A stretch of 35,482 nt of DNA from Candidatus Parcubacteria bacterium (GTDB taxonomy: Bacteria; Patescibacteriota; Patescibacteriia; CAIXNZ01), in assembly GCA_026395675.1 (NCBI GenBank), contig JAPLYF010000030.1:1-35482 (forward strand), written 5' to 3'. The notes beneath the pieces were generated by a model. That model searched no databases. It was given only the letters and a program-made list of their open reading frames with translations, and had not been told where the DNA came from. Below, in pieces: positions 21,308 to 29,259 of this stretch (the first letter of the stretch is position 1; every line of letters begins with the position of its first letter). The translations under genes were made by a program, and so were the position numbers.

Positions 21308-22333
21308 TTAAAATTGATTTAAAAATCTCAAATCCCCGCTTTGTAATAATCGGACATCATCAATCCGGTATTTCATCATCACCAAACGCGTTAACCCAAG
21401 ACCAAACGCGAACCCAGACCATTTTTTTGGATCAATACCACCATACTTCAAAACATTGGGATGAACCAAACCAGAACCAACAAATTCTATCCAGCCGCTT
21501 TGTTTGCAAATTGGACAACCTTTGCCCTGGCAAATTAAACAGCCAAAATCCAATTCAAAACCCGGCTCCACAAAAGGAAAATAACCCGGGCGCAACCTAA
21601 CTTTGACTTCTTTTTTAAATATGGCTGACAGCATTTCTTTCATTATTGCCACCAAATGAGTGATAGCAATATCTTTATCAATCATTAAACCTTCCAGCTG
21701 ATAAAAAGTGTGATCGTGTGAAGCATCAGTAGCTTCATTTCTAAAAACCCTGCCTGGAACTACACAGCGAAGCGGTGCGCCATATTTTTGCATGGCTCTA
21801 ATTTGAACTGGTGAAGTGTGAGTACGCAAAACTAATTTATCTTTAGATTCAATGTAAAAAGTATCCTGCGAATCACGCGCCGGATGCCAAGCTGGAATAT
21901 TCAAGGCCTCAAAATTATAATAATCTGACTCCAATTCTGGCCCATCCAAAATCATAAAGCCCATAGATTTAAAAATATCCTCAAGTTCATTTTGCACCTG
22001 AGTTAAAGGATGCAAGTGCCCTAATTTAAATTTTTCAATTTCCAAAGTCACATCAATGAAATCTCTTTCTAGGTCAGTTTCTTTTTTACTGGAAATTTCT
22101 CCTTCTTTTTGCTCCAGTGCCTTAGCAATCTCTGTTTTAAGCTGGTTGGCTAAAGTGCCTAATTTGGGCTTCAAGTCCTCAGATACTTCCTTTATATCCT
22201 TTAATAACTTGGCTAATTCCCCGTTTTTACGGGAAAAATATTTATCCCTGATTTTCTGCCAATCATCTGAATTCTTAATGGCTTTAATTTCTTTAAGCGC
22301 CTCTTCTTTTATTTTTTTAAATTTTGTTTCCAT
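21308..22333 (-). CDS. pheS: Phenylalanine--tRNA ligase alpha subunit
   Basis: 341 residues, usual length. N-terminal coiled-coil (1-85) that binds tRNA, then the class II catalytic domain: motif 1 region HPLTQVQNELEDIFKSMGF; motif 2 FRNEATDASHDHTFYQLEG; substrate-binding PGYFPFVEPGFELDF; and motif 3 GFAFGLGLTRLVMMKYRIDDVR. A four-cysteine insertion CLICQGKGCPIC precedes GWIEFVGSGLVHP; cysteine-rich variants of this loop occur in some PheS and may bind zinc. The start at 22333 lies 9 bp after the rseP stop, so it is co-transcribed with it; the ATG has no SD. Residues of motifs 2 and 3 appear intact, so it should be active with PheT. Confidence 0.96.
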   Translation of the reverse strand: METKFKKIKEEALKEIKAIKNSDDWQKIRDKYFSRKNGELAKLLKDIKEVSEDLKPKLGTLANQLKTEIAKALEQKEGEISSKKETDLERDFIDVTLEIEKFKLGHLHPLTQVQNELEDIFKSMGFMILDGPELESDYYNFEALNIPAWHPARDSQDTFYIESKDKLVLRTHTSPVQIRAMQKYGAPLRCVVPGRVFRNEATDASHDHTFYQLEGLMIDKDIAITHLVAIMKEMLSAIFKKEVKVRLRPGYFPFVEPGFELDFGCLICQGKGCPICKQSGWIEFVGSGLVHPNVLKYGGIDPKKWSGFAFGLGLTRLVMMKYRIDDVRLLQSGDLRFLNQF

Positions 22334-22342
22334 TTTGAAGAA

Positions 22343-23452
22343 TTAGATTAAATTTGAAAAAAAGTTAGAAAATACTTTGCTGTAGCGCAAAAGATCCTGA
22401 AAGGTAATTACAATGATCAAAAGCATAAGCAGAGAAAAACCAATGGTATTAATTAAAGATTCTATTTTTTGGGTCATTGGCTTGCGTCTAATTTTTTCAA
22501 TAAATAGAAATAATAGTCGTCCGCCATCCAGGGCCGGGAAAGGTAAAATATTAATAATTGCCAAATTTAAAGAAAGCAGAGCTGTAAATTGCAAGAGATA
22601 AATAAATCCCAATTTAGCAACCTGGCCAGTTAAAACTGCTATACCAACCGGCCCGGAAACTTGCACCCCAAGTGGTTTGCCAATTACTAAATTTTTAATA
22701 ATATTGGCAAAAGCCAAGACAAATTCCTTGGTTAAAATGCCGGTTAATTTAAAGCCGTGCCAGATGGCTTGTGGTATGCCATAAGAAACAGTGCCGGTCT
22801 CAACCAAGCTCATTCCAATTCCTCCCTTGCCCTGGCCAATATCAGCAATTTCGATTTCTTTAGTTAAAATCTGGCCTTCACGGCTAAACTGATAAGTGAT
22901 TTTCTGGCCAATTTTACCTGATGTATAATCAATCAAATTTTGAACACTGGTTATTGGCTGGCCGTCAACTGACAAAACAACATCGCCAATTTGCACATCA
23001 GCTGCTTGGGCCGGTTTATCATCCAAAATAGCCACAACCTGAATTTTATAATTTTTAACTAAACCCTTAGCCAGGGCTTGCTGATCTACTGCTTGCGGCA
23101 AACCCACCATATAACCAAAAGAAAGCAATATTGCGCAAAGCAAAAAGTTCATGATTACCCCTGCTACTAAAACAATGGCTCGTCGCCAAGGTTTTTTACT
23201 GCCAAAACTATCAGGCACATTTTTCTCTTCACCATCCTCGCCTTTTATCTTGCAAAAGCCGCCCAAAGGTATTGAATTTATTGAATAAATCACGCCATCT
23301 TTGCCTTTCTTGCCCCAAATTCTTGGTGGGAAACCAAAGCCAAATTCCTCGACTTTCATGCCCATTTTCTTAGCCGTAATAAAATGGCCAAATTCATGGA
23401 CAAAAACCAAAAGACCTAAAACAATTAAAAAAATAGCTACTGTAATTAACAT
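22343..23452 (-). CDS. rseP: Site-2 intramembrane zinc metalloprotease (RseP/MmpA family, M50)
   Basis: 369 residues; cleaves membrane-spanning substrates such as anti-sigma factors or signal peptide remnants. TM1 (2-22) carries HEFGH (19-23), the zinc-binding HExxH. A PDZ domain lies about 120-200 (DDKPAQAADVQIGDVVLSVDGQPITSVQNL). LNLAIINILPFPALDGGRLLF holds the NxxPxPxLDGG motif with the third zinc ligand Asp. Two more TM segments follow. One PDZ domain as in MmpA/B. subtilis RasP types. It heads the minus-strand series rseP-pheS-pheT from the promoter at 23487-23515. Substrates cannot be inferred. Gene symbol by orthology to the family. Confidence 0.92.
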   Translation of the reverse strand: MLITVAIFLIVLGLLVFVHEFGHFITAKKMGMKVEEFGFGFPPRIWGKKGKDGVIYSINSIPLGGFCKIKGEDGEEKNVPDSFGSKKPWRRAIVLVAGVIMNFLLCAILLSFGYMVGLPQAVDQQALAKGLVKNYKIQVVAILDDKPAQAADVQIGDVVLSVDGQPITSVQNLIDYTSGKIGQKITYQFSREGQILTKEIEIADIGQGKGGIGMSLVETGTVSYGIPQAIWHGFKLTGILTKEFVLAFANIIKNLVIGKPLGVQVSGPVGIAVLTGQVAKLGFIYLLQFTALLSLNLAIINILPFPALDGGRLLFLFIEKIRRKPMTQKIESLINTIGFSLLMLLIIVITFQDLLRYSKVFSNFFSNLI

Positions 23453-23486
23453 GTATTTGCTAAAGATTATTAATTAACTTACTTTA

Positions 23487-23515
23487 ATTTTAGCTTAATT
23501 AAAAATAAATATCAA
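23487..23515 (-). promoter_or_regulatory. Promoter of the rseP-pheS-pheT operon
   Basis: Minus strand: TTGATA (23510-23515), 17-bp spacer ending in AGC, TAAAAT (23487-23492). It is back-to-back with the ncRNA promoter at 23519-23547. Confidence 0.7.
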
Positions 23516-23518
23516 ATC

Positions 23519-23547
23519 TTGACAGATTTCTTAAACTATGCTAACAT
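23519..23547 (+). promoter_or_regulatory. Promoter of the structured ncRNA
   Basis: Perfect TTGACA (23519-23524), 17-bp spacer ending in TGC, TAACAT (23542-23547). Start of transcription expected near 23554. Confidence 0.82.
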
Positions 23548-23553
23548 ATTATT

Positions 23554-23849
23554 ACAAAATTGTTGATCTAGGCTGGCCGCATAAGCGGTTGGCTAAGTGG
23601 GGCTAAGCATTCTTGCACGGTTCCCGGATCAACGTCGGGTTTTAGGCGGCTGGATAAAACTCCGAAATAAGGAGTGGGGCCCAAACCAGCCAAGAGTTTT
23701 GGGCGTAACAACGGAGTTTGATGCGCTACCTGATGGAGGGCTAAAAACGGTAAAATCGCGCGATCCAAATTTAGCAACCTCCCGGCCAAGCAATTGGCAA
23801 AAAACTCTCTATTCGTAATCAAAGCGGAAGTTTAACTTCCGCTTTTTTA
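23554..23849 (+). ncRNA. Highly structured non-coding RNA, family not recognised
   Basis: About 290 nt between a consensus promoter and a terminator. It is clearly richer in GC than its surroundings. Local hairpins: GCTGGCCGC/GCGGTTGGC with ATAA loop (about 23572-23593); CCCG/CGGG (about 23624-23640); ACTCC/GGAGT (about 23658-23675); GCCCAAA/TTTTGGGC (about 23679-23704); GGCTGG/CCAGCC enclosing the ACTCC hairpin. Long-range pairing: GGTTGGCTAA near the 5' end with TTAGCAACC near 23771-23780, and GCTGGCCG with CGGCCAAGC near 23782-23791, so 5' and 3' regions can close the fold. Hallmarks of RNase P RNA (GAGGAAAGUC), SRP RNA (GGAAGCAGCC loop), and tmRNA (TpsiC-like 3' end, tag ending in ALAA) were looked for and not seen. 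A 6S-like or new RNA is possible. Confidence 0.6.
23821..23848 (+). terminator. Terminator after the ncRNA, shared with murI
   Basis: Stem AAAGCGGAAGTT/AACTTCCGCTTT followed by a T-run on the plus strand. It overlaps the stop codon of the convergent murI gene (23847). Confidence 0.85.
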
Positions 23850-24731
23850 TTTTAATTCAATTTTTTCAAACTCAATCCCCTTGCCAAACCATTTTTCCCC
23901 CAATTCCTGATAAAGTTCTGATAAATCTGTGACAAAAAATTTAATATTGGGAACCGCCGAGGTTGTCATGGTGAGCATAGTCGAACCATCAACCGAGGCG
24001 GCTTTATCCAATTTACTTTCAATCTCATTATGTCTGGCTAAGTAATCAGCCAAGGACTCAGCCACAATTTCCCCTGAATTTAAAACTTTTGTTTGAATAC
24101 CCATAATCCCCTTAACTTCTTTTAACAAAATCGGATAATGGGTACAGCCCAAAATTAAAGTATCAACTTTAGCCAATTTCAATGGCCGCAAATAATATCG
24201 TAAAATCTTTTTGGTTTCCGGCCTATTTTCCCAGCCCTCTTCAATCAAAGGGATGAGCAAAGGACATGCTTGCTGTAAAACTTCCAATTGCGGCTTTTCC
24301 GCCTGAGGCGGATCCGCCTTTGGCGTAAACTTTTCAATTTCCCGAATATAGGCCTGGGAATTAATAGTGCCTTTGGTCCCGATTACTCCAATTTTATTTT
24401 TCGCAACCAAAACAGCTTTTTCAACTACAGGCCTAATTACTCCCAAAACTCGCCTGTCAGGATAATTTTGCAGTAACCATTCCTGCTGAATTTTCCTTAA
24501 AGCTTTAGCCGAAGCAGTATTGCAGGCAATAATTATTAACTCGCAATCCTGCTTAAATAAAAAATTAACTGCCTGCTCTGTAAATTTATAGATTACATCT
24601 TGCGAACGGTTGCCATATGGCGTCCTTGCATTGTCACCCAAGTAAATGTAATCGTATTGAGGCAGTTTTTTTACAATTTCTTTTAAAATAATCAGGCCAC
24701 CCAGGCCTGAATCAAAAATTCCTATTCTCAT
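23847..24731 (-). CDS. murI: Glutamate racemase with two repeat-derived insertions
   Basis: 294 residues; interconverts L- and D-glutamate for peptidoglycan. Seen: FDSGLGG (6-12) with Asp7/Ser8, LGDNARTPYG (31-40), the first catalytic cysteine in ACNTAS (Cys70), the second in LGCTHYP (Cys196). Family length is about 260-270, and the surplus is explained by two non-family segments. Residues 133-147 (EKFTPKADPPQAEKP) are coded by the palindromic element also found in pheT, and residues 244-260 (AASVDGSTMLTMTTSAV) by a second imperfect inverted repeat (23950-24000). Both lie in surface loops away from the catalytic cysteines, so activity may be kept. The ATG at 24731 has no SD; a nested inverted repeat lies directly upstream. 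Confidence 0.93.
   Translation of the reverse strand: MRIGIFDSGLGGLIILKEIVKKLPQYDYIYLGDNARTPYGNRSQDVIYKFTEQAVNFLFKQDCELIIIACNTASAKALRKIQQEWLLQNYPDRRVLGVIRPVVEKAVLVAKNKIGVIGTKGTINSQAYIREIEKFTPKADPPQAEKPQLEVLQQACPLLIPLIEEGWENRPETKKILRYYLRPLKLAKVDTLILGCTHYPILLKEVKGIMGIQTKVLNSGEIVAESLADYLARHNEIESKLDKAASVDGSTMLTMTTSAVPNIKFFVTDLSELYQELGEKWFGKGIEFEKIELK
23950..24003. repeat. Imperfect inverted repeat inside murI
   Basis: Arms ACCGCCGAGGTTG..ATGGT (23952-23971) and ACCATCAACCGAGGCGG (23985-24002) around GAGCATAGTCGA. The core resembles the widespread 'GGTTCGACTA(T/C)GCTCACC' repeat type. It codes for the second insertion of MurI. Confidence 0.65.
24294..24325. repeat. Palindromic element inside murI, identical to that in pheT
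   Basis: 32 bp identical to 20607-20638. The flanks also share AACTTTTC to the right. Read here as PKADPPQAEK. Confidence 0.85.
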
Positions 24732-24740
24732 ATTTTTATT

Positions 24741-24831
24741 GGGCGAAAATATTTTGGCCAGTCGGTTAGTGTAGGGAACGGTCTAGACCGTTCCCTACGG
24801 AAGCCGGTGTTGTGCCAAAATATTTTCGCCC
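24741..24831. repeat. Nested inverted-repeat element
   Basis: Perfect 18-bp terminal inverted repeats (GGGCGAAAATATTTTGGC at 24741-24758; its complement at 24814-24831) enclose a perfect 28-bp palindrome (24771-24798, half-site GTAGGGAACGGTCT). It lies 9 bp upstream of the murI start codon and 30 bp downstream of the phosphohexomutase gene. Confidence 0.8.
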
Positions 24832-24860
24832 CACCAAATTTCATAATTCAGATCTCATAA

Positions 24861-26204
24861 TTATTTTATCAATTTCAACAATTCCTTAACTTTTTCATCA
24901 ATCAAATCCTGCGACTTTGCCTCCACATTTAACCGAATCAAGGGTTCAGTATTTGATTTGCGCAAATTAAAGCGCCAATCCTTAAATTCCACGGAAACTC
25001 CATCAATATGTTCGATCTTACCCTTAGAATATTTTTTCTCAACATTAGTTAAAATTATATCAGGATCAGTGACCGTCTGATTAATTTCGCCGGAAATAAA
25101 ATATCTCTCGCGATATGGCTTGGCTAAATCAGACATTTTAATCCCCTCTTTACTTAATCTTTCTAAAATCAGAAGCAAAGGGATCATGCCATTGTCAGCG
25201 TAAAAATTGTCACGGAAATAATAATGGCCTGACATTTCACCGGCAAAAAAAGCTTTTTCTTTTCTCATGCGATCTTTAAAAAAAGCATGCCCAGGTCTAT
25301 TTAATAAAAGTTTACCTCCCATTTTTTTAACTGCGTCCTCAACAGCCCAAGTTAAACGCGGCCCAGAAATAACTTTTTCTTTTGGCTTTTTCTTTAATAA
25401 ATATTCTGCCAAAATTGCAGTTAAAAAATAGCCTTCAACGAAATCACCATTTTCATCGAAAATAAAACATCTATCTGCATCACCATCCCAGGCCACGCCC
25501 AAATTTGCTTTCTCGCTTTTTACCAAATCTGAAATTTCTTTTCTTCTTTCAGGGATCAAAGGGTCAGGCTTTCCTTTTGGAAAATGGCCATCAGGATGAA
25601 AATTCAAAGGCACAATTTCGACTGGTAAAAATTCCAAAATTTTATTCAGAGCCACTCCAGCCATGCCAAAATTCGCGTCTGCTACGATTTTCATTGGCTT
25701 AATCGCTTTGGCATCAATGAAAGACAAGCAATGTTTGGCATAATCAGCCAAAATTTCTTTGGTACTAATTTCTCCTTTTTCTGGCTCCATTATTTCTCCT
25801 TCTTTAAGCGCCTGTTTTTTGATATCCAAAAGCCCGCTATCCTCCGAAACGGCTATGGCGCTTTCCCTAACAAATTTCAGACCATTATATTCTTTGGGAT
25901 TATGAGAAGCCGAAATAGTTATGCCGCCGCCATAATCATAAAAAGCCACGGCAAAATAAAGCATGTCAGTGGAAATAGTGCCAATATCAATTACATCAAA
26001 ACCAGCATTGGTAATGCCTTTGGCTGCGGCCTGCCATAAACTGGGTGAAGACAAACGCACATCTTTACCTAAAACAACTGAACCCTTGGGCTTAAAAACT
26101 TTAACATATGCCTGAGCGATTTTGTAAACAGCTTCTTCATTAATTTCGTCCGGGTAAATGCCCCTCACATCATAGGCCTTAAAAATATTTTGATTTAATG
26201 CCAT
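24861..26204 (-). CDS. Phosphomannomutase/phosphoglucomutase
   Basis: 447 residues of the alpha-D-phosphohexomutase family; interconverts hexose 6-phosphates and 1-phosphates to feed nucleotide-sugar synthesis. Seen: N-terminal FKAYDVRGIYPDE (8-20); the phosphoserine loop TISASHNP (96-103, Ser100); the Mg2+ loop DGDADR (240-245); the sugar-binding loop GEMSGH (322-327); and the phosphate loop RKSNTEPLIRL near the C-terminus. The GEMSGH sequence fits the PMM/PGM subgroup rather than GlmM, which has GEQSGH. Product is probably mannose-1-P and/or glucose-1-P for the surface glycans made by the glycosyltransferases elsewhere in the window. It follows the bactofilin-like gene by 13 bp (same transcript). 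Confidence 0.94.
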   Translation of the reverse strand: MALNQNIFKAYDVRGIYPDEINEEAVYKIAQAYVKVFKPKGSVVLGKDVRLSSPSLWQAAAKGITNAGFDVIDIGTISTDMLYFAVAFYDYGGGITISASHNPKEYNGLKFVRESAIAVSEDSGLLDIKKQALKEGEIMEPEKGEISTKEILADYAKHCLSFIDAKAIKPMKIVADANFGMAGVALNKILEFLPVEIVPLNFHPDGHFPKGKPDPLIPERRKEISDLVKSEKANLGVAWDGDADRCFIFDENGDFVEGYFLTAILAEYLLKKKPKEKVISGPRLTWAVEDAVKKMGGKLLLNRPGHAFFKDRMRKEKAFFAGEMSGHYYFRDNFYADNGMIPLLLILERLSKEGIKMSDLAKPYRERYFISGEINQTVTDPDIILTNVEKKYSKGKIEHIDGVSVEFKDWRFNLRKSNTEPLIRLNVEAKSQDLIDEKVKELLKLIK

Positions 26205-26217
26205 AAAATTTTAATTC

Positions 26218-27384
26218 TTAGATATTTTCCAGTTTTAAATCTTTCTTAATTATATTAAGTAAAACACCAATCCCCCACAAAGTTACTCCTAACCTAATAA
26301 ACCACCCAAAATAAGGGATTAAACATAATAAACAAATAATCAGTAAGCCCAAGATCATTTTCCAGACCAAAGGAACCTCTATTTTCTTATTAAAAATAGC
26401 AATAACTCTTTCACCTAAATAAATACTGACAAAAATCTTGCTTAAATAAATAGCAATCAGAAATAATGCTCCTAAAATCAGGGCTAAGGGCAAGCCAATG
26501 ATTGTCACTGCTAAAATGATCAAAGCAATTGGCATTACAATTAAATAAACTAAACCTTTTAAAATTGTGATTATAATATTTTTATCCAACTCCTTCTGTA
26601 CTTTTACCGTGAAATTTTTAAAAACAAAAATCAAAAGAAGTCCTACTGCCAAAGACCCTAAAAGTCCAGCCAGCCAGCAGGTCAAAAAGAAAAGATTAAA
26701 TTTTTCTTTAAGGGGCTCCTTCGGTTCTATTTTCCATTGAGTAAATTTTTCTTCATTACCGACCTTGGCGCCACTTTTGATTTCTGCCAATTGCTGAGCT
26801 GTGTATTCTAGATTACCATGGATATTCGTTCCCGAATTTAAAATCATATTGCCTTTAGGCTCGATCGTGGCATAAGTACTACCTAGAATTTCGCCATTTA
26901 ATATTAAATTTCGAGCTGCAGCATATAAATTTTTATTAATTTTGCCATCAATTTCTACATTGCTACCAGCCACAAGCAAATTCTTGCCCACCTCTGACTC
27001 ACTGGCTAAGGTAACTATTCCGCCTGCTACACTGACATTTTGGGCAATTTTGCCTTTAATAATGACTGTACCGCCTAGAACTCGCAGATTACCTTTTATT
27101 TCTGAATTGATTATTACATTTGAACCCACAATGATTACATCACCCTCAACCGGACCGCTTACTTCAACATTTACTCCGACCAAATATAAATCATCTTTAA
27201 TTTGCGCTTTTAAATTAATATTTTCGCCTGCTGCCCAAAAAATATTTTCAAAAACAAGGCCTTCGGGAAGATTAATATTTGCCGCTTGAGCCGAGCTTTT
27301 TACAGGAAAAAATAAGGTTATTATAAAAGCTATAATCAAACATTTAAATAAAGGGGTTTTAGCTAATTTTGGCCACAAAATCAT
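26218..27384 (-). CDS. Membrane protein with bactofilin-like beta-helix region
   Basis: 388 residues: signal peptide or TM (about 10-33), an extracytoplasmic right-handed beta-helix-like part (about 40-190) built of short repeats of the form 'GxVxGDVIIxGSNVIINSEIKGNLRVLGGTVIIKGKI', then about four TM segments (230-255, 275-300, 302-325, 343-380). The repeats resemble the polymer-forming bactofilin fold, but bactofilins proper are short cytoplasmic proteins; here the domain appears to face outside, joined to a polytopic C-terminus. Such fusions are known as conserved hypothetical proteins in Patescibacteria. Function unknown; an envelope scaffold is possible. Co-transcribed with phosphohexomutase. 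Confidence 0.78.
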   Translation of the reverse strand: MILWPKLAKTPLFKCLIIAFIITLFFPVKSSAQAANINLPEGLVFENIFWAAGENINLKAQIKDDLYLVGVNVEVSGPVEGDVIIVGSNVIINSEIKGNLRVLGGTVIIKGKIAQNVSVAGGIVTLASESEVGKNLLVAGSNVEIDGKINKNLYAAARNLILNGEILGSTYATIEPKGNMILNSGTNIHGNLEYTAQQLAEIKSGAKVGNEEKFTQWKIEPKEPLKEKFNLFFLTCWLAGLLGSLAVGLLLIFVFKNFTVKVQKELDKNIIITILKGLVYLIVMPIALIILAVTIIGLPLALILGALFLIAIYLSKIFVSIYLGERVIAIFNKKIEVPLVWKMILGLLIICLLCLIPYFGWFIRLGVTLWGIGVLLNIIKKDLKLENI

Positions 27385-27432
27385 ATTTTTAACTAATTAA
27401 TTTATAAATTGTATTTGAATAATTAATTCACT

Positions 27433-27462
27433 TTGACAGCGAGGCAGTTTTTATATTATAAT
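27433..27462 (+). promoter_or_regulatory. Promoter of lemA
   Basis: Perfect TTGACA (27433-27438), 18-bp spacer, perfect TATAAT (27457-27462). The predicted leader of about 105 nt contains a small hairpin GCTCAA/TTTGAGC (27479-27506). Confidence 0.75.
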
Positions 27463-27573
27463 TAATCTAGAAATGCTGCGCTCAAGTTAGCAATAATTTG
27501 AGCTTATAAATGAATGGAAAGTCCTAAATCTAATTTAAGTATATAAAATTTAACTAATTAACGCAAAAAAATT

Positions 27574-28128
27574 ATGCCCATTTGGGGAATTATTCTTATT
27601 ATCGTTATAGCTATTTTGGGCTGGTTAATCGCAGTTTATAATGGTTTAATTAGGAGCAAAAATCGTGTTGATGAGGCCTGGTCAGATATCGATGTCCAGC
27701 TCAAAAGACGCTATGATTTGATTCCTAATTTAGTGGAAACTGTCAAAGCTTATGCCGGCCATGAAAAAGAAGTTTTTCAAAAAGTGACTGAAGCTCGTTC
27801 CCAAGCCATGCAAGCTAAAAGTTTAGATGATAAAGGCAAGGCAGAAAACATGCTCGGTCAAACATTAAAATCACTTTTTGCCGTGGCTGAAAATTATCCA
27901 GATTTGAAAGCCAGTACTAATTTCCTGCAATTGCAAGATGAATTATCTGATACTGAAAATAAAATTCAGGCTGCCAGACGCTTTTATAATGGCAATGTCA
28001 GAGATTTCAATATCAAAATCCAGGTTTTTCCCAATACTCTTGTTGCCGGGCTCTTGGGTTTTAAAGCGCGTGAATTCTTCCAGGTAGAAGAAGAACAAGA
28101 AAGAGAAGCGCCCCAAGTCAAATTCTAA
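27574..28128 (+). CDS. lemA: LemA family protein
   Basis: 184 residues. One N-terminal TM segment (4-24) is followed by helical-bundle sequence with the family signatures YNGLIRSKNRVDEAWSDIDVQLKRRYDLIPNLVETVKAYAGHE (22-64) and FNTLVAG-like FPNTLVAGLLGFKAREFFQVEEEQ at the end. The family has an outside N-terminus and a large helical domain; its biochemical function is unknown, though LemA is often next to the HtpX protease, as here. Own promoter at 27433-27462. No SD. A TACGAAT-type repeat of 147 bp separates it from htpX. Confidence 0.94.
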   Translation: MPIWGIILIIVIAILGWLIAVYNGLIRSKNRVDEAWSDIDVQLKRRYDLIPNLVETVKAYAGHEKEVFQKVTEARSQAMQAKSLDDKGKAENMLGQTLKSLFAVAENYPDLKASTNFLQLQDELSDTENKIQAARRFYNGNVRDFNIKIQVFPNTLVAGLLGFKAREFFQVEEEQEREAPQVKF

Positions 28129-28130
28129 TT

Positions 28131-28277
28131 GGTTACAAATCTACGAATTAGCTCCGAAGGTGCCCCTTGGGGGCTACGAATACTACTAATATCTAAAATT
28201 CAATTTAGTTAGTGGATTATTTGTAGATTCGTAGAATATCTGTCCCGAAGGGATCCCTTAGGGATAGATTCGTATCC
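28131..28277. repeat. TACGAAT-type element between lemA and htpX, two internal palindromes
   Basis: 147 bp with inverted ends GGTTACAAATCTAC (28131) and GATTCGTATCC (28277). Internal palindromes: 28150-28175 (AGCTCC...GGGGGCT around GGTGCCCC) and 28241-28266 (TGTCCC/GGGATA arms around GAAGGGATCCCTTA). The htpX ATG begins 1 bp after the element. Confidence 0.7.
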
Positions 28278-28278
28278 T

Positions 28279-29166
28279 ATGTACAATCAAATTGATTCCA
28301 ATAAAAGAAAGACGGTCATTTTAATGACTCTATTTATAGTATTTGTCTTATTTATTGGCTGGCTGTACGGACAAATAACAAATACCGGCTATAGTGGCCT
28401 AACTCTTGCTCTTATAATTTCTTTGGTCATGACTTTTTTCAGTTATTTTGCCGGTGATAAAGCCGCTTTAGCAACTAGCGGAGCACGGCCAATCGCCAAG
28501 GAAGACAATCCCTATGTTTATCGCTTGGTGGAAAATCTCTGTATCACTGCTGGACTACCCCTGCCTAAAATCTATTTAATCAATGATCCGACCATAAATG
28601 CTTTTGCCACCGGACGCGACCCCTCTCATGCTTCTTTAGCCATAACCCAGGGCGCTATCGATAACCTGGAAAATGAAGAATTAGAAGGTGTGATAGCCCA
28701 TGAACTTTCACATGTAAAAAATTACGATATTCGCCTGATGATGGTTGTCATAATTTTGGTCGGCATTATTGCTCTGGTTTCCGATTGGCTCATGAGGGGC
28801 TTTTTTTGGGGCAAAAGGAGTGAACGCGAACGAAACCAATTAAGCGCCATTTTGATGATTATTGGTATTGTCTTGGCGATTTTATCGCCTTTAATCGCTC
28901 AGCTGATTCAATTAGCCATTTCCAGGAAAAGAGAATTTTTAGCCGATGCTGATGGAGCTTTACTAACGCGCTATCCAGCAGGCCTAGCCAATGCTCTAAA
29001 AAAAATTGGCTTGGCCAATAAATTGCCTTTAAAAACTGCCAATAATGCCACAGCACATTTATATATTGCCAATCCTTTTGGCCAAAGCCAAAAATTTTTA
29101 AGCAATCTCTTTTCTACTCATCCGCCCTTGGAAGAAAGAATTGCTAAATTAACACAAATGGCCTAA
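28279..29166 (+). CDS. htpX: HtpX-like membrane zinc metalloprotease (M48)
   Basis: 295 residues; degrades misfolded or damaged membrane proteins, active site on the cytoplasmic side. Two N-terminal TM segments (about 14-32 and 40-58), then LINDPTINAFATGRDPSHASLAITQGAI typical of HtpX, the zinc motif HELSH (141-145), two more hydrophobic segments (155-172 and 190-212), and the third-ligand motif REFLADADGA (218-227, Glu219). The end HPPLEERIAKL is the family C-terminus. All catalytic residues present. Start ATG 1 bp after a repeat element, no SD. Downstream of lemA; probably stress-related quality control of the envelope. Confidence 0.95.
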   Translation: MYNQIDSNKRKTVILMTLFIVFVLFIGWLYGQITNTGYSGLTLALIISLVMTFFSYFAGDKAALATSGARPIAKEDNPYVYRLVENLCITAGLPLPKIYLINDPTINAFATGRDPSHASLAITQGAIDNLENEELEGVIAHELSHVKNYDIRLMMVVIILVGIIALVSDWLMRGFFWGKRSERERNQLSAILMIIGIVLAILSPLIAQLIQLAISRKREFLADADGALLTRYPAGLANALKKIGLANKLPLKTANNATAHLYIANPFGQSQKFLSNLFSTHPPLEERIAKLTQMA

Positions 29167-29259
29167 AACTGTAAATCCCTACATTTTACTATAGCAGAGG
29201 AGTAAAAATTAAAATTCAAAATATTTTTTGAAGAATTTTTAAAAACTAAATTTAAAAAA

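Noticed and set aside
23568-23822. Open reading frames on both strands over the structured RNA (73 and 84 codons)
   Set aside because: No SD, no domain-like composition, GTG/ATG starts in hairpin arms. The openness follows from the higher GC content, and promoter, helices and terminator explain the region better as RNA.
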